Below, in pieces: positions 31,596 through 41,639 of a stretch of 64,000 nt of DNA. Position numbers and translations under genes: made by a program. The notes under the pieces were generated by a model that ran no database searches, was not told the origin of the DNA, and saw nothing but the letters and a program-made list of their open reading frames with translations. The stretch lies in contig JAMWFC010000005.1 in assembly GCA_027475525.1 (NCBI GenBank), forward strand, positions 372,001 to 436,000. Reading direction: 5' to 3'. Numbering within the stretch: position 1 is the first letter of the stretch; every line of letters starts with the position of its first letter. Origin of the DNA: Macrolepiota albuminosa (lineage: Eukaryota; Basidiomycota; Agaricomycetes; Agaricales; Agaricaceae).

Positions 31596-32262
31596 GGCAC
31601 ATGTCAAGCGTCGCACAGGTGGAGTGCCAGGCAGAACTTGTGGTGTTGTGGGCATGGGAGCGGTTTTGTGAATAGGTCGGCGATATTCTCCACAGTTGGT
31701 ACGTATTCAATTCTGACCTTTCCTTCCTCCACCAAGTGGCGTATAAAGTGATGCCGGACATCGATATGTTTAACACGGTTGTGGCCTTTCTTGTTCTCCG
31801 CTATCGCGATCGATCCATTGTTGTCGCCTTTCAGGATGGCAGGAAGGGGAACTCCAAAACCGATCTCTGCCAATGCTGAAAACATCCACTGCATCTGTTT
31901 GGCTGCTCTTCCCAGGGCTATGTATTCTGCTTCCGTCATAGAAGTCGATACGGTATCTTGGTATTTAGCGCTTGTTTGGCTGCTCTTCCCAGGGCTATGT
32001 ATTCTGCTTCCGTCATAGAAGTCGATACGGTATCTTGGTATTTAGCGCTCCAGCACGTGGGTCCCCCGGCTTGGATGAAGACTCCCCTGGACACTGATTT
32101 CTGTGTATCCATGTCTGCCACAAAATCTGAATCGTAGTACCCGCGTGGTATATAGTCGGTATAGTCTCGACCTCCATAACGAAGCTTGTATGATAGCGTT
32201 CCTTTAATGTACTGCATAACATGGAGCAGTGCAAGCCAGTGTGGTTTCCCGGGATTGGTCAT
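31596..32262 (-). pseudogene. Copia F RNase H
   Basis: Readable as RYGGRDYTDYIPRGYYDSDF, ADMDTQKSVSRGVFIQAG, STSMTEAEYIALGRAAKQ, ILKGDNNGSIAIAENKK and VRHHFIRHLVEEGKVRIEYV ending IADLFTKPLP, all standard copia RNase H blocks with the acidic residues present. The duplication at 31896-32049 splits it into two frames after GRAAKQ. Confidence 0.87.
31896..32049. repeat. 77-bp direct duplication in copia RNase H
   Basis: Perfect; it duplicates the MTEAEYIALGRAAKQ segment. Confidence 0.97.
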
Positions 32263-32662
32263 GAATTGGCTGAGACAGTGATTGCGAAGGCGATGTCCGG
32301 GTGAGTCCTGACCTGAGCATACATCAGCGAGCTGAGAACCTCTGAGTAAGGTTTATCTTTCATGTATTGGCAGTCCTCCTCGGTTGTCGGTGCCTGGGAT
32401 CAGCTTAGTGTGATTCCCAGGGGTAACGGTGTGTACTTTGGGGTATATTCCGCCATACCAAACTTCTCCAGGGTGCGCTTCAGGTACTCCTCTTGGTCGA
32501 GTGTGATGAGGTGGTTCCTCCAGTTGCGTGTGACTCGTATACCCAAGACAAACTTGATGTCGCCAAGATTTTTGATTTCATACTTTTTGCCAAGTTCCTT
32601 CCGCACTCTCTCTGCTTCCGCTTTTGATGACGACATTCCTGATGTATCGTCCGTGTACGTGC

Positions 32663-32816
32663 TGGTCACTGTCCTCTCGCCATTCTTATCCCTCGATCTC
32701 ACTGACTGATATGCTTCTGACTGCTTGTAGCCCAGCCTTTGGTCACTGTCCTCTCGCCATTCTTATCCCTCGATCTCACTGACTGATATGCTTCTGACTG
32801 CTTGTAGCCCAGCCTT
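32663..32816. repeat. 77-bp direct duplication before copia YTDD
   Basis: Perfect; 32663-32739 and 32740-32816. Confidence 0.97.
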
Positions 32817-33063
32817 TTATCATCCAGTGTCTTCACCAATTTCTGGCACCATCCATCGTCCCGTACAGCACTTTGTCAAGTAAGGAAACCAAATCTCTCT
32901 CGTTCTCTCCCACACCATCCTCCACCGCCACGCTTCCCCAGACCCGTTTGCCCCCATTGATGTCGACACGAAAAACCTCACTGGCTTTCACCTCATACCC
33001 CTCCGGCTGTTCCATCAGGATGGGGACTTGCGTCAGCGCATTTAGGTAAGCACTAGTGTAGTC

Positions 33064-33217
33064 AACCTGCCAGATTTCATAATCCTTGATGGCGCTGATG
33101 GCCAGGTTCATGCGGAGTGACTCGTATTTGATGACTGATGAACCTGCCAGATTTCATAATCCTTGATGGCGCTGATGGCCAGGTTCATGCGGAGTGACTC
33201 GTATTTGATGACTGATG
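33064..33217. repeat. 77-bp direct duplication in copia RT
   Basis: Perfect; 33064-33140 and 33141-33217, duplicating MNLAISAIKDYEIWQV. Confidence 0.97.
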
Positions 33218-33400
33218 CGTAGGTTGCGAAGTAGTCGACCCCGGGAATCTGGGAGAACCCTTTTGCAACCAAGCTGGCCTTCCTCCCACAACTCTCCCAT
33301 CTGCACCATACTTCAACGTGAAGACCCATCAATTCTTCATAGTCCTGGCACCTTCAGGCCTCTCAACCAGCTGCCACACCTTACGCTCCCGCATCCTCGC

Positions 33401-36113
33401 TATTTCTTGGTCCATGGGCTCATGCCACAAATCAGGGCGGCGCATTGCTTCCGAGTAAGACCTTGGGACCCACAAATCATCAGGGTCAGCAATACGCGAG
33501 GACAAGGCACCAGGCATGGCTGCAAATGTCTCCTCCTCACTTTCAGGGTCGGCATCATCAGGGGCGATCGGGTCCTCATTAGGCGGTGTCAGTGTCGGTA
33601 CACCTACCTTCCCAGCGAGGTGGGCTGACTTGCGAGAGCCAACGACAGGAGCCGGCATAACCATAGCTGGGGGGGGAGACATGTAGGGCATCAGGCTGGG
33701 TCGGTGGGACAGGGGTGTCTGTAGGGTCGGGGGAGGGTATGTCAAAGACTTCGTACAGGTCTGCTGCTGTGCCATTCCTCTCATCAGGTAGCGTGTGGTG
33801 TGCTGTACCCTCCTCAAACACGACATCACAAGATCGGAAGATTCTGCCGGATGCTCGCTCAAGCAATTTGTAATTGCCTGCTCCAAAATAACCAACGAGC
33901 ACGCAGCATATCGAACGAACATCCAGCTTGCTGCCGTCCTCCTCTCGGGGGATCCTAGCATAAGCGGTGCAACCAAAAGGGCGGAGGTAGGAGACATCAG
34001 GCTTTCTTCCAGTCCGTATCTCATGGGGGGTCCTGCCAGGGTGTTGTGAACTAGGGACAAGATCCAACACGTAAACTGCAGTAGAGGCGGCTTCGCCCCA
34101 GTAATGCGCAGGGAGACGTGAATCGCTGAGCATGCTACGGGCAAGGTCAAGAATAGTCCTGTTTTTATGCTCAACCACACCATTTGCCACCAACAAATGT
34201 GGTGGCGTCGTCTCATGCTTGATCCCATGCTTCCGACAGTAATCGTCCCATAAGTCATTGACAAACTCCCTACCTCCGTCCATGTGCACACATTTGATCT
34301 GGATCTCCACCTGCATCTCGACCCTTAAGTCGAAGGCTTCAAAACAGGTGAGAGTACTTTCTTTGGTCTTGTGGGAAAGGAACCAAACCTCGCAGTCTGC
34401 CCCTGCCTGGTTGGCCACGACTAGCATTAGAGATTTGCCACCGGTTGTCTGAACACGTGCAGGACCCCATAAGTCAACCACAACATGCTCGTACGGAGCT
34501 GACTCTGGCGTGACAACGGCGTCAAAGGGGCGGCGAGACTGCTTGCCTAATATGCAGTCCTCGCATTTGCCATTTGTGGACATAGACGTAACCACAAGCC
34601 TGTCGACCATGTCTTGGCGTATCATGTCTCGTAGGGTTGACTTGCCAATGTGGCCCAGGCGGCGGTGCCAGGTCTCAAAATCTGCTGGGCGGTGCAGTGA
34701 CCGGGCAGTCAAGGCAGTTGGTGGCAACGGCACAAACTCGACGACGAACATAGTGCTGGACATAGGGCAACGCATGAAGGGCCAGCCATCTGGAGCGTAA
34801 AGCATAGCGCCATTGCCGTCAATACCCAGGCAGACACCTTTACGGATGAGGGAGCCGACCGAGATTAAGTTGTGGTCCAACTCCGGCGCGTGGAGTGCGT
34901 TGTCAAAGGTAATCTCAATGATCTCCCCACCAAAACTAACCCACTTACGCACGCGCCCACAGCCTGCAATGGCGAAGGGACCATTTGCAGCCAGGCCCGT
35001 CTTGCATGTGTTGTTTGGCGGTCCATACGTGACAAAATTGTTCCGATCAGCAAAGAAATGTCGGCTAGCCATGGAGTCGGCATAGGTGACACAATCGAAT
35101 GCACCACCACCAGCCAGGGCCGAGAAAGCAAGGCACCGAGGGGTTGAGGCGTTGTTAGCCAACGCAACCACAGAGTTGGCCTGTGGCGTGGCAGCAGTCT
35201 GGTTCATAGCGGGAGTTGCTGTCGTGGTGGCATTGTTTGCACCTCCACCACGAGCCTTCTTCCACCAATCTGGGTACTGCCCCTCCAAACCACCACCCTT
35301 CCTGAAGCACTTGTCAATGGTATGCCCAGCACGCGCGCAATTCGGATTAGTGCATACTCCCCGATCTCTGGGGCCACGGCCAGTTTGAGCAACTAAGGCC
35401 TGTGCTGACTTGGCAGGGGCAATGGCGGATGCGCTGTGAAGGAGAAGCATGTGGGTAGTCAGCCTCACTATGATGCTCGCAGACGTTTTCTCGTTGATCA
35501 ATGAACCAGTGACAGGAGCCCACAAACTAGGCATCGATCTAATCATGTATGCACGGAAACGGCCATCGTCAATCCCAGTGCCCTGGTCATTGGCTCTGGA
35601 CCATGCAGTCCGCAATGCTTTAAAGTGTGCCTCGATGCTTGTGCCATCGACATATTTGATAGCACTCAATTCCTCCTCAGCGTGGATAAGCCCTAGGTCA
35701 GTCTTGGCATCATGCAGGGTCATCAGGGATGCCCAGGCCTCAGCCGCAGTCCCATCCATTTTAACCCCAGCACCAATGGGGTTGACAATGTTCAGGGTGA
35801 TCAAGGTGCGTGCAAATGTGTCGCGTTGCAGCCACTTGTCTATTGTAGGGGAGGATGCACCCCACCAAGACGTTGGGGCAGTGGGAGCAGATTTTGGGTT
35901 GGGTTCCGCAATCTCGCCAGTCAAGTAACTCAGCAAACCATGTCCACGCACAGCCTCGGTGATCGTCGTCTTGAAAGCTACCCAATTGGAGCCATCAAAC
36001 TTCTCTTCCATCGGTAGAAGGAACAGGGGGGGGGTTCTGGGACATGTCCATGGGTCCGTTTCAGATTCGGGTGGGTCAGAAAAAATTTTCGAGTGTTGTT
36101 CACTAAGTGGCAC
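33401..36113 (-). CDS. Copia F gag, protease and integrase (844-codon frame plus tail)
   Basis: The frame from ATG 36113 encodes gag (FDGSNWVAFKTTITEAVRGH), a zinc knuckle CTNPNCARAGHTIDKC (C-x4-C-x4-H-x4-C), a protease-like site TYADSMASRHFFAD (Met where Gly or similar is usual in DSG), and integrase with HRRLGHIGKSTL...CEDCILGK, VVVDLWGP, MDGGREFVND and NGVVEHKNRT. After about 33675 the correct frame shifts by one at a run of nine G (plus-strand 33669-33677), and the pol linker continues to about 33340 (AMRRPDLWHEPMDQEIARMR). The integrase triad is intact. The frameshift may be a sequencing error in the homopolymer. Confidence 0.9.
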
Positions 36114-36127
36114 GGGGCCAATAACCT

Positions 36128-36398
36128 GTTGTTAACAGAGACTCAGTCGGTGTATAAACGACTGAATTGTATTTATGTACCTGTTGTTAACAGAGACTAA
36201 TGGCTACGTTAATAACTGGTGATCTGTGAATTATTGTAGCACATACCTCAGTCGGTGTATAAACGACTGAGGTATGTTATTCCCGATTCTGAATCCATAA
36301 GCCTCCGACTGTACAGTTTCCCAATCACCTCCCATTGTGGTACACGCCTCACGTGGTAGTCGCGTCTGGCTGATGCGTGCCGCAATCTCCCACCAACA
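36128..36398 (-). repeat. 5' LTR of copia F (271 bp)
   Basis: Contains a direct repeat of TGTTGTTAACAGAGACT at 36128 and 36182 and two copies of a CAGTCGGTGTATAAACGACTG hairpin. After the LTR the minus strand begins GGTTATTGGCCCC, the likely primer-site region, six bases before the gag leader. Confidence 0.8.
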
Positions 36399-36403
36399 CT
36401 TCT

Positions 36404-36717
36404 GATTGAGGTGCCTTGGTGATTGACAGCACCAACTGCTAACCCCTTCTGGTATTGATTGGAGTTTGGTCAGAGTCAACTCCCCACCATTGTGCTAGCG
36501 CTATAAGTTCTGAGCCTCCTTGATCCTTGAAGTAGGTGAGTGGAGTGTGCTGAAGGGCTGATAACTGGTGATTAAGGTAAAATGGATAGGTCTTGCCATA
36601 GAGTGACAGAGCTAGAGCTGCTCTGTACCCAAACTGGCTGCTAGAGTCTCCAGTATGTCAAGTGTTGGTCAACCTATAATGTCCCTTGATGCACTCAGTC
36701 CAAGTAGAAGCCTATCA
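36404..36717 (-). repeat. Solo LTR D in E gag, part 2
   Basis: The minus strand begins TGATAGGCTTCTACTTGGAC at 36717 and matches 48672-48960 in element G. It ends at the copia F target site. Confidence 0.78.
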
Positions 36718-37440
36718 ACGGTTTCTTGGCAGCATGGACTGCTTCATCCATGATCTCACACTGTTGCTTCTCAGAGAAATGATGAGTATTATCGACAACA
36801 TGAATGGCTTCCAACCATTTCTGGAAATCCTTCTCTGTACTGAGCTTCTTGCTTTTGTATAATTGTTTCAGGCATTGTCCAGATAACTGTCAGTACCAGC
36901 AAGTAAAGAGTTGAGTTTCTGTAATTGACATGCAAAGTTCCAGAAGGTCTTTTTGGTCAGATCAAAAACTGCAGCATAAATACATATGCATAGGTCTTCC
37001 TCCCAGTCTGGTGTGAGGTATTTCTCCTTGATATCCATCACAAAGTCTTCAAACAAAAGTTTCAGAATTTGACCTCACTCCACAGAGATCCAGTTACAGA
37101 TGCAGTGGTCCTTGAATGCAGTGTATACTCTTCTCACCTGATCTCCTTCTGCTACATCTTTATTTCGGAAGAAGTCCATCATATAATCTACAAAATTCTA
37201 CAAGACCTCAGGGGTCAAATCTCCTTCGGTGACAACGGGAGGCTTAGAATGTTTATCCTTGCATACAGCCATGATCGACGCCTCCATGTTTGAATACTGT
37301 GTCTCTGCTGGCATACCCTCAGAGCTTACAGATGAGGACAAATCACTGGAATCAAATTTGCATTGTCCTCTTTGTTCTTCTCTCAGTGGGAATCGCTCTG
37401 ATCTAGTGGAGAGAGGTGATGATGACGTTATTGGAGACTA
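36718..37440 (-). pseudogene. Element E gag N-terminus
   Basis: Minus-strand gag with stops: MEASIMAVCKDKHSKPPVVT from 37287, FVDYMMDFFRNKDVAEGDQV, LFEDFVMDIKEKYLTPDWEE, KTFWNFACQLQKLNSLLAGT and EAIHVVDNTHHFSEKQQCEI, ending at KKP where LTR D interrupts it. This has the helical composition and length of a capsid. It joins conceptually to the gag at 30610. The frame upstream of 37287 also looks coding (SSVSSEGMPAETQYSN), so the true start may be near 37440. Confidence 0.7.
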
Positions 37441-38451
37441 GAGAGACACGGAATGCAAAAGGCATGCCCTACTCTGGATGGTCACAGGGAGAAATGAAGA
37501 TGGTTGATGGGACAGCTTGACAGGTTTGTACCAACAACTTGATATGTGGTTCTACCACTGGTGTAATGTAGTGTGATGTTCAAAAAAATGTGTAAGCCAT
37601 ACGTCTCAGACAATCACTGAACAGGACCATGTTATCTATTAATGGCATCCGAAGATTGATATGTCGTATCTAGCATCTAGTATCAGGAAGAGTCCAAAGG
37701 AGAAATAGATGAGAAGGGAGGAATCGGAAAGGAAAAAGGGAAGGAAAGAAGTATTAGTAGTCTCTAACAAGCTGGCTTTTATCTAGCTCTTTAAGGTTCT
37801 GTCTATGACGTCAGTAGTAGTAATCAACCGGGATTACAGAGGTATCTATAAAAGGAAAGTCACTGCGTGATTTGGGCATGACGTACTGCGGCATCAGTCT
37901 CTATTGTCAACACATATGTGTCTTGAATTTGGCCCAGAAGCATCCTGTTGACAGCGCATTGTTGATTGATAAACTCGTGGACCTCAATGTCCAAAGAATC
38001 TGGTGTTTCTCCCATCTGCTTCAATATCTCGTTAAATTCACGATGTTCATCGACAATTGATGTGTACAGTTGTCGTATCTCAATGTTACATTGAATAATC
38101 CCTCTCGTGCCCGCTGTAAACGCTGATATTTACGCATGGTCTCACAAATGACTAGATCAACCCATCAACATTTTTCCGACATATTGTTGTGTGGTGAATT
38201 CGGTTTTCCATGACTTCCTGTGCAATCTCCGAAGGTTGTTTGTGCCTACCTCGCATGGTGTGCGTTTCTGCCTGACAGTGAATAGAGAAAAATATATACT
38301 TTTATGTTCTGGGACATTGCGATTTAATGTGATGTAATGTGAGAACAACAATGGGTCAAGACATACTTATGGCAACAATAACAAGGCATAAAACTTGGAG
38401 GGGTAAAATTGTCCTTCATGTCTATCAAATTTTATGTCTAATAGAATAGGA
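37441..38451. other. Unannotated interval with a CRE/TATA-like promoter
   Basis: About 1 kb without a supported gene. Purine-rich runs occur near 37690-37760. A short plus-strand frame (37872-38060, 62 codons) follows the promoter-like motif but has no recognisable domain. CpG is present at moderate level, unlike 39.8-48 kb. Confidence 0.5.
37805..37855 (+). promoter_or_regulatory. CRE-like palindrome and TATA box
   Basis: TGACGTCA (about 37805-37812) is the CRE/ATF-type palindrome, and TATAAAAGG follows at 37847-37855. The spacing suits an RNA polymerase II promoter firing rightward near 37880. What it drives is unclear; it may be an LTR promoter of element E-type sequence. Confidence 0.4.
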
Positions 38452-39729
38452 TTAGAATCTCATGTTATAGATTCTTTCATCAGCTGCGGCAAGCTCCTTT
38501 TCAAACAATGCTTTCACTTCGCTTTCGACGCAAGTGACCACAGCTTCGGAGAAACGACGAAGTGTACCTGGATCGATACCGCGTAGAGGCAGATCCTTAT
38601 TGTCGTAAGGAATCCTCCAGTCGAAGCGTGCTACACAGTTACTCGAGATGTTTTCCCACATTGTCACATCGGCATCTTGGCTATAGGTCCAAGTGGTTTC
38701 CCAATTCGTACCAAGAACAGAATTGAACTCCCTCCTCCAACACGTACATGCCAGACAACTGGTCTTGTTGCTCCCGATGAGCAGTTCTGATTCCTCCTGC
38801 AAATGTCGCAGACCAACATTCTCGGATACATAGAGAATCAAACTAACCTCTGCGTGGACGTGTGGAGTGACTGTGATGGGTCTCAGCCATCTACAACACA
38901 CCATTATTTGGTTTCTAAGGTCTTGGGGAGTCGACTCGAATTTCCCAGAAATCACGATCGGGAATCGACTCAGGACTGTTTCCAAATCCAGTGTATGAGC
39001 TGTACCACCCAATTCGATAGCGGGAATCCAGACAATGTCGATATATTTCCCATGCTTCTTCCAGAATTTAATTAGTAGTCCGACACGGAGATATTGGGCT
39101 ATTTTGTCAAGGTGTCGTTGCAGACGACAAGCAAGTCGGTCATGATACCTATAAGAAAAGGGAACATCGTAGGCATCTAGCACTCTTCGGGAGATAACAA
39201 CAAGCTCCTTAAAAGTGCTTATCGCGTTTTCGGAATCATCGAAAGTGAATGGAGGTTGGGAGGTTAAAATGATGCTCTTCAGTCGATTGACAGGGTCTTC
39301 TGTATCATCGGATTCGTCGAATATTCTGCGTTCCATATCCAGGGATATTTGCAGGGAGTCGCGAAGATGGCGAATTCGCTTATTGACGCTAGCCTGGCTA
39401 TACGTGGCGAGAAAAGGGATCATACTCTCGAAGCCCTGAGCCTGTCTCAAGTCGTCAAAAAATGCTTTCGCGACGATGGCATCAGTTTGACTGTCAGAGG
39501 GCGGACTCTTTGCTATGTAGAGTTTGCCTTCTTTCTCCCACCAGAACGTGGCAAGAGTGGGATTTGATTCACCAGTGGCCAAAAACAGAGCCACTATGTC
39601 GAGCAGGCGTGCCTTGAGAGAAGAATTCATGCGTTGGTAAAGCCTCGAGGGTGATCTCATACGCAAGTAATACAGATCCTCCTCAAGACGAAACTGAATT
39701 TGCGTGATGGGCTCTGATGGAGAAGACAT
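38452..39729 (-). CDS. OTT_1508-like deaminase-domain protein
   Basis: Uninterrupted 425-codon gene, no intron needed, starting MSSPSEP and ending NMRF. Residues 285-331 hold the deaminase zinc signature: H292-A293-E294 (VHAEVSLILYVSE), then IGSNKTSCLACTC with C325-x2-C328. This is the pattern of the OTT_1508-like nucleic-acid/nucleotide deaminase family, common as lineage-specific genes in fungi; the N-terminal 280 residues are a helical extension with no motif I know. Predicted metal ligands and the catalytic Glu are present. It has no duplication and no CpG-decay stops, and is flanked by decayed transposons. Substrate is unknown; a role in defence or editing would be speculation. Confidence 0.8.
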   Translation of the reverse strand: MSSPSEPITQIQFRLEEDLYYLRMRSPSRLYQRMNSSLKARLLDIVALFLATGESNPTLATFWWEKEGKLYIAKSPPSDSQTDAIVAKAFFDDLRQAQGFESMIPFLATYSQASVNKRIRHLRDSLQISLDMERRIFDESDDTEDPVNRLKSIILTSQPPFTFDDSENAISTFKELVVISRRVLDAYDVPFSYRYHDRLACRLQRHLDKIAQYLRVGLLIKFWKKHGKYIDIVWIPAIELGGTAHTLDLETVLSRFPIVISGKFESTPQDLRNQIMVCCRWLRPITVTPHVHAEVSLILYVSENVGLRHLQEESELLIGSNKTSCLACTCWRREFNSVLGTNWETTWTYSQDADVTMWENISSNCVARFDWRIPYDNKDLPLRGIDPGTLRRFSEAVVTCVESEVKALFEKELAAADERIYNMRF

Positions 39730-39799
39730 TGGGCATGGAGAGAGTAGAACGATTTCAACTCGGCGTGGTTATGTAAGATAAGACGTGCACGTGCGGTTA

Positions 39800-40800
39800 C
39801 TAAGCGGGATGTGTATGGGTCGTTTCTCTTCAATCTTCTAATTACGTCCTTGGTTTCCTCTTTTTGTTCTGGTTTGACCACTGGCAGCATATCGTTTCTG
39901 AGTACATGTATGTGGATGTTGGCCCTCGTCGCCTCCGTTCCACTATTATGTTTCTGCATGAGCCTCAGTTTCAGTCCCTCCCCTAGTATTCCTGCAGTCA
40001 TCATTCTTTCATTTTTGTACAGTGTCTTGTCATTTACTGCCTGTTTTATCGACCTCTCTAATTCTCTTATCCTATCTATTGGAGCTACCATTGTTTTCGA
40101 TTTTTCTTTGGCCATTTTCACCATATCCTCTTTTAATCTTTGCCAAGTTTCCTGTATGCTGATGTGTTGCCCGTTGAGCCGTTGGCCATTTCTGTCGCTG
40201 TCCCTCTGCCATTCTATTTTCTTCTGTGCCATAAGCAATATCTCTTCTATACTTTTTACCAGCTTCCTGTCGTTCAGTAGGTGCAGTGGCCAAGGCCACC
40301 TGCTGTATGCCTATAAATGGGTCACTGTAGTTTTCTATTTTCACTGTGATCATCTTATGATCCAACAGTATTGCAGTTTCCTTAATCGACCATTCTGCTG
40401 TTTTATCTAGGATGTCATGTGTGGTGTATATTCTATCTATTTGGGATTCTGATCTTGTTGCTTTCTGTGTTAGTGTGTATTCTTTTGTTTTTGGGTGGGT
40501 TTCTCTCCAGCCAACAATCAGCTGGAGACTGGTCATCATTTTGGACAGGGATGATGTGGCCACTGCATTGTCTTTATAGCTTGGATGTCTGTCTATTGCA
40601 TTTTCAACTAGTTTAAAGTCACCTAGGACAATGTCTGGATAGGGGAATTGTGTTGTTCTATGGTTCCATTTCTGTCTCAGGCATTCTTAGAATTCTCCAT
40701 TTTCTTTTGGGGCATTTGATGCATAGAGTTTAGAATCAACAGCACTTTGCTCTCCCAACACTATGTTGTACATATTTATCCTGGCCAACTTCAGGGTGCC
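39800..40800 (-). pseudogene. LINE-type endonuclease fragment
   Basis: Minus-strand pieces read INMYNIVLGEQSAVDSKLYA, PDIVLGDFKLVENAIDRHPS (the GDFN motif with Lys), SLQLIVGWRETHPKTKEYTL, SESQIDRIYTTHDILDKTAE and LLDHKMITVKIENY. These are the apurinic-endonuclease motifs of non-LTR retrotransposons such as Tad-like LINEs. A Lys/Glu-rich helical linker follows to about 39800, where the fragment ends about 70 bases upstream of the deaminase-like gene start. The reverse transcriptase is missing. CpG depleted. Confidence 0.75.
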
Positions 40801-41320
40801 TGCAAACAAAGAGGGTGGGAGGAAGATTGCAGACTTAGTAAGCAAGACAATGAAAGAGAGCCAGAGACTCCTTGAATTCCTCACACACAATTTTTCTGGC
40901 AATAAGAAAGACTTCAAAGCAATAACACCAGTAGAAATACTGTTCCACCATGCAGAAATGGCCAGAGCCTCTCCAATAATCCTGGCTCACCCAAAGAGTG
41001 TCAGGACAGAGACTCTCTGGAATATTTACATTACCCCAGTATCCCAGGATGCTACAATCCAAAATGAATGGGTTGCAATAATCAAAAGCCTCAGATACTA
41101 CATGTCAGTGGGTGCAGTCCAAACCTTCAAATGCACAAAATGCAAAAGCATAGACTATCCAGCAGGACTGTGCCCATTCTCAAAGATTCCAGGCTGGCTA
41201 GGACCAAAAGGGGACTTCCCACAACAAACTACAACAGAATCAAGATTAGGGCTAGGTCCAATGAGTAGCAGGGGAAACAGCTTCCATGAGAGAGGCAGGG
41301 TCAGAATTGGACCCAATTAA
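40796..41320 (+). pseudogene. LINE ORF1-like fragment
   Basis: The plus-strand frame gives NKEGGRKIADLVSKTMKESQ, SVRTETLWNIYITPVSQDAT and the Cys motif FKCTKCKSIDYPAGLCPF followed by SKIPGWLGPKG, which resembles the ORF1 (gag-like) proteins found with basidiomycete LINEs. It points away from the endonuclease fragment and shares its left edge near 40796, so this is a junction of two oppositely oriented LINE pieces rather than one element. Confidence 0.55.
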
Positions 41321-41639
41321 TTATTAATGTGTCAAAAATAATAGAGCCTAATAAACAAATGAACATCCTACATGTAAATAGACCTACTACAAAATGCAAC
41401 AGAATCCAGACTGAAGCAACTTTAAGGGCCAGTAAAAAGCCCAATGAGTAGGAGGACAGTGATAAGCCCAGTGAATGCTGTCCAAAGCCCCTGAAGCCCA
41501 CAAATACTGCAAGAACAGGAAAGCCCTGGAAATGGGTAATCTCTCCACACACAGGAGATAATGGCCAACTTGAGGATTGCCATTAACAAATACTGGCCTA
41601 TTTATGCCACCCAAGATGTGTTGTAAAAGACAAAGTCAA
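41321..41639. other. CpG-poor interval without a recognised gene
   Basis: About 320 bp, A-rich, many stops in all frames. Probably LINE-derived tail, but I see no diagnostic motif. Confidence 0.4.

Larger units (their letters stand above)
32400..33400 (-). pseudogene. Copia F reverse transcriptase
   Basis: Blocks ASLVAKGFSQIPGVDYFATY (near 33270), MNLAISAIKDYEIWQVDYTS then AYLNALTQVPILMEQPEGYE, VLYGTMDGARNW, and YTDDTSGMSSSKAEAERVRK (near 32655), where YVDD is usual. Two 77-bp duplications (32663, 33064) and extra stops break it. The insert between EVFRVDINGGK and LLDKVLYG is longer than in most copia RTs. Confidence 0.83.
31343..36398 (-). mobile_element. Ty1/copia element F
   Basis: LTRs start TGTTGTTAACAG and end CCCACCAACA (inverted TGTTG/CAACA). 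The 5-bp target duplication CTTCT lies at 31338-31342 and 36399-36403, and the LTR D sequence reads across the insertion (TTTAGACTTCT|GATTGAGGTGCC). The coding order gag, protease, integrase, RT, RNase H on the minus strand is the copia order. Confidence 0.9.

Noticed and set aside
33677..34291. Most of the 320-codon minus-strand frame 34291-33329
   Set aside because: Only its last third (after the nine-G run) is genuine copia pol linker; the first two thirds are a shadow of integrase in the true frame.
36128..36198. Tandem LTR (two copia insertions) from the repeated TGTTGTTAACAG
   Set aside because: The second copy is inside the same 271-bp LTR and shares its remaining sequence; it is an internal direct repeat.
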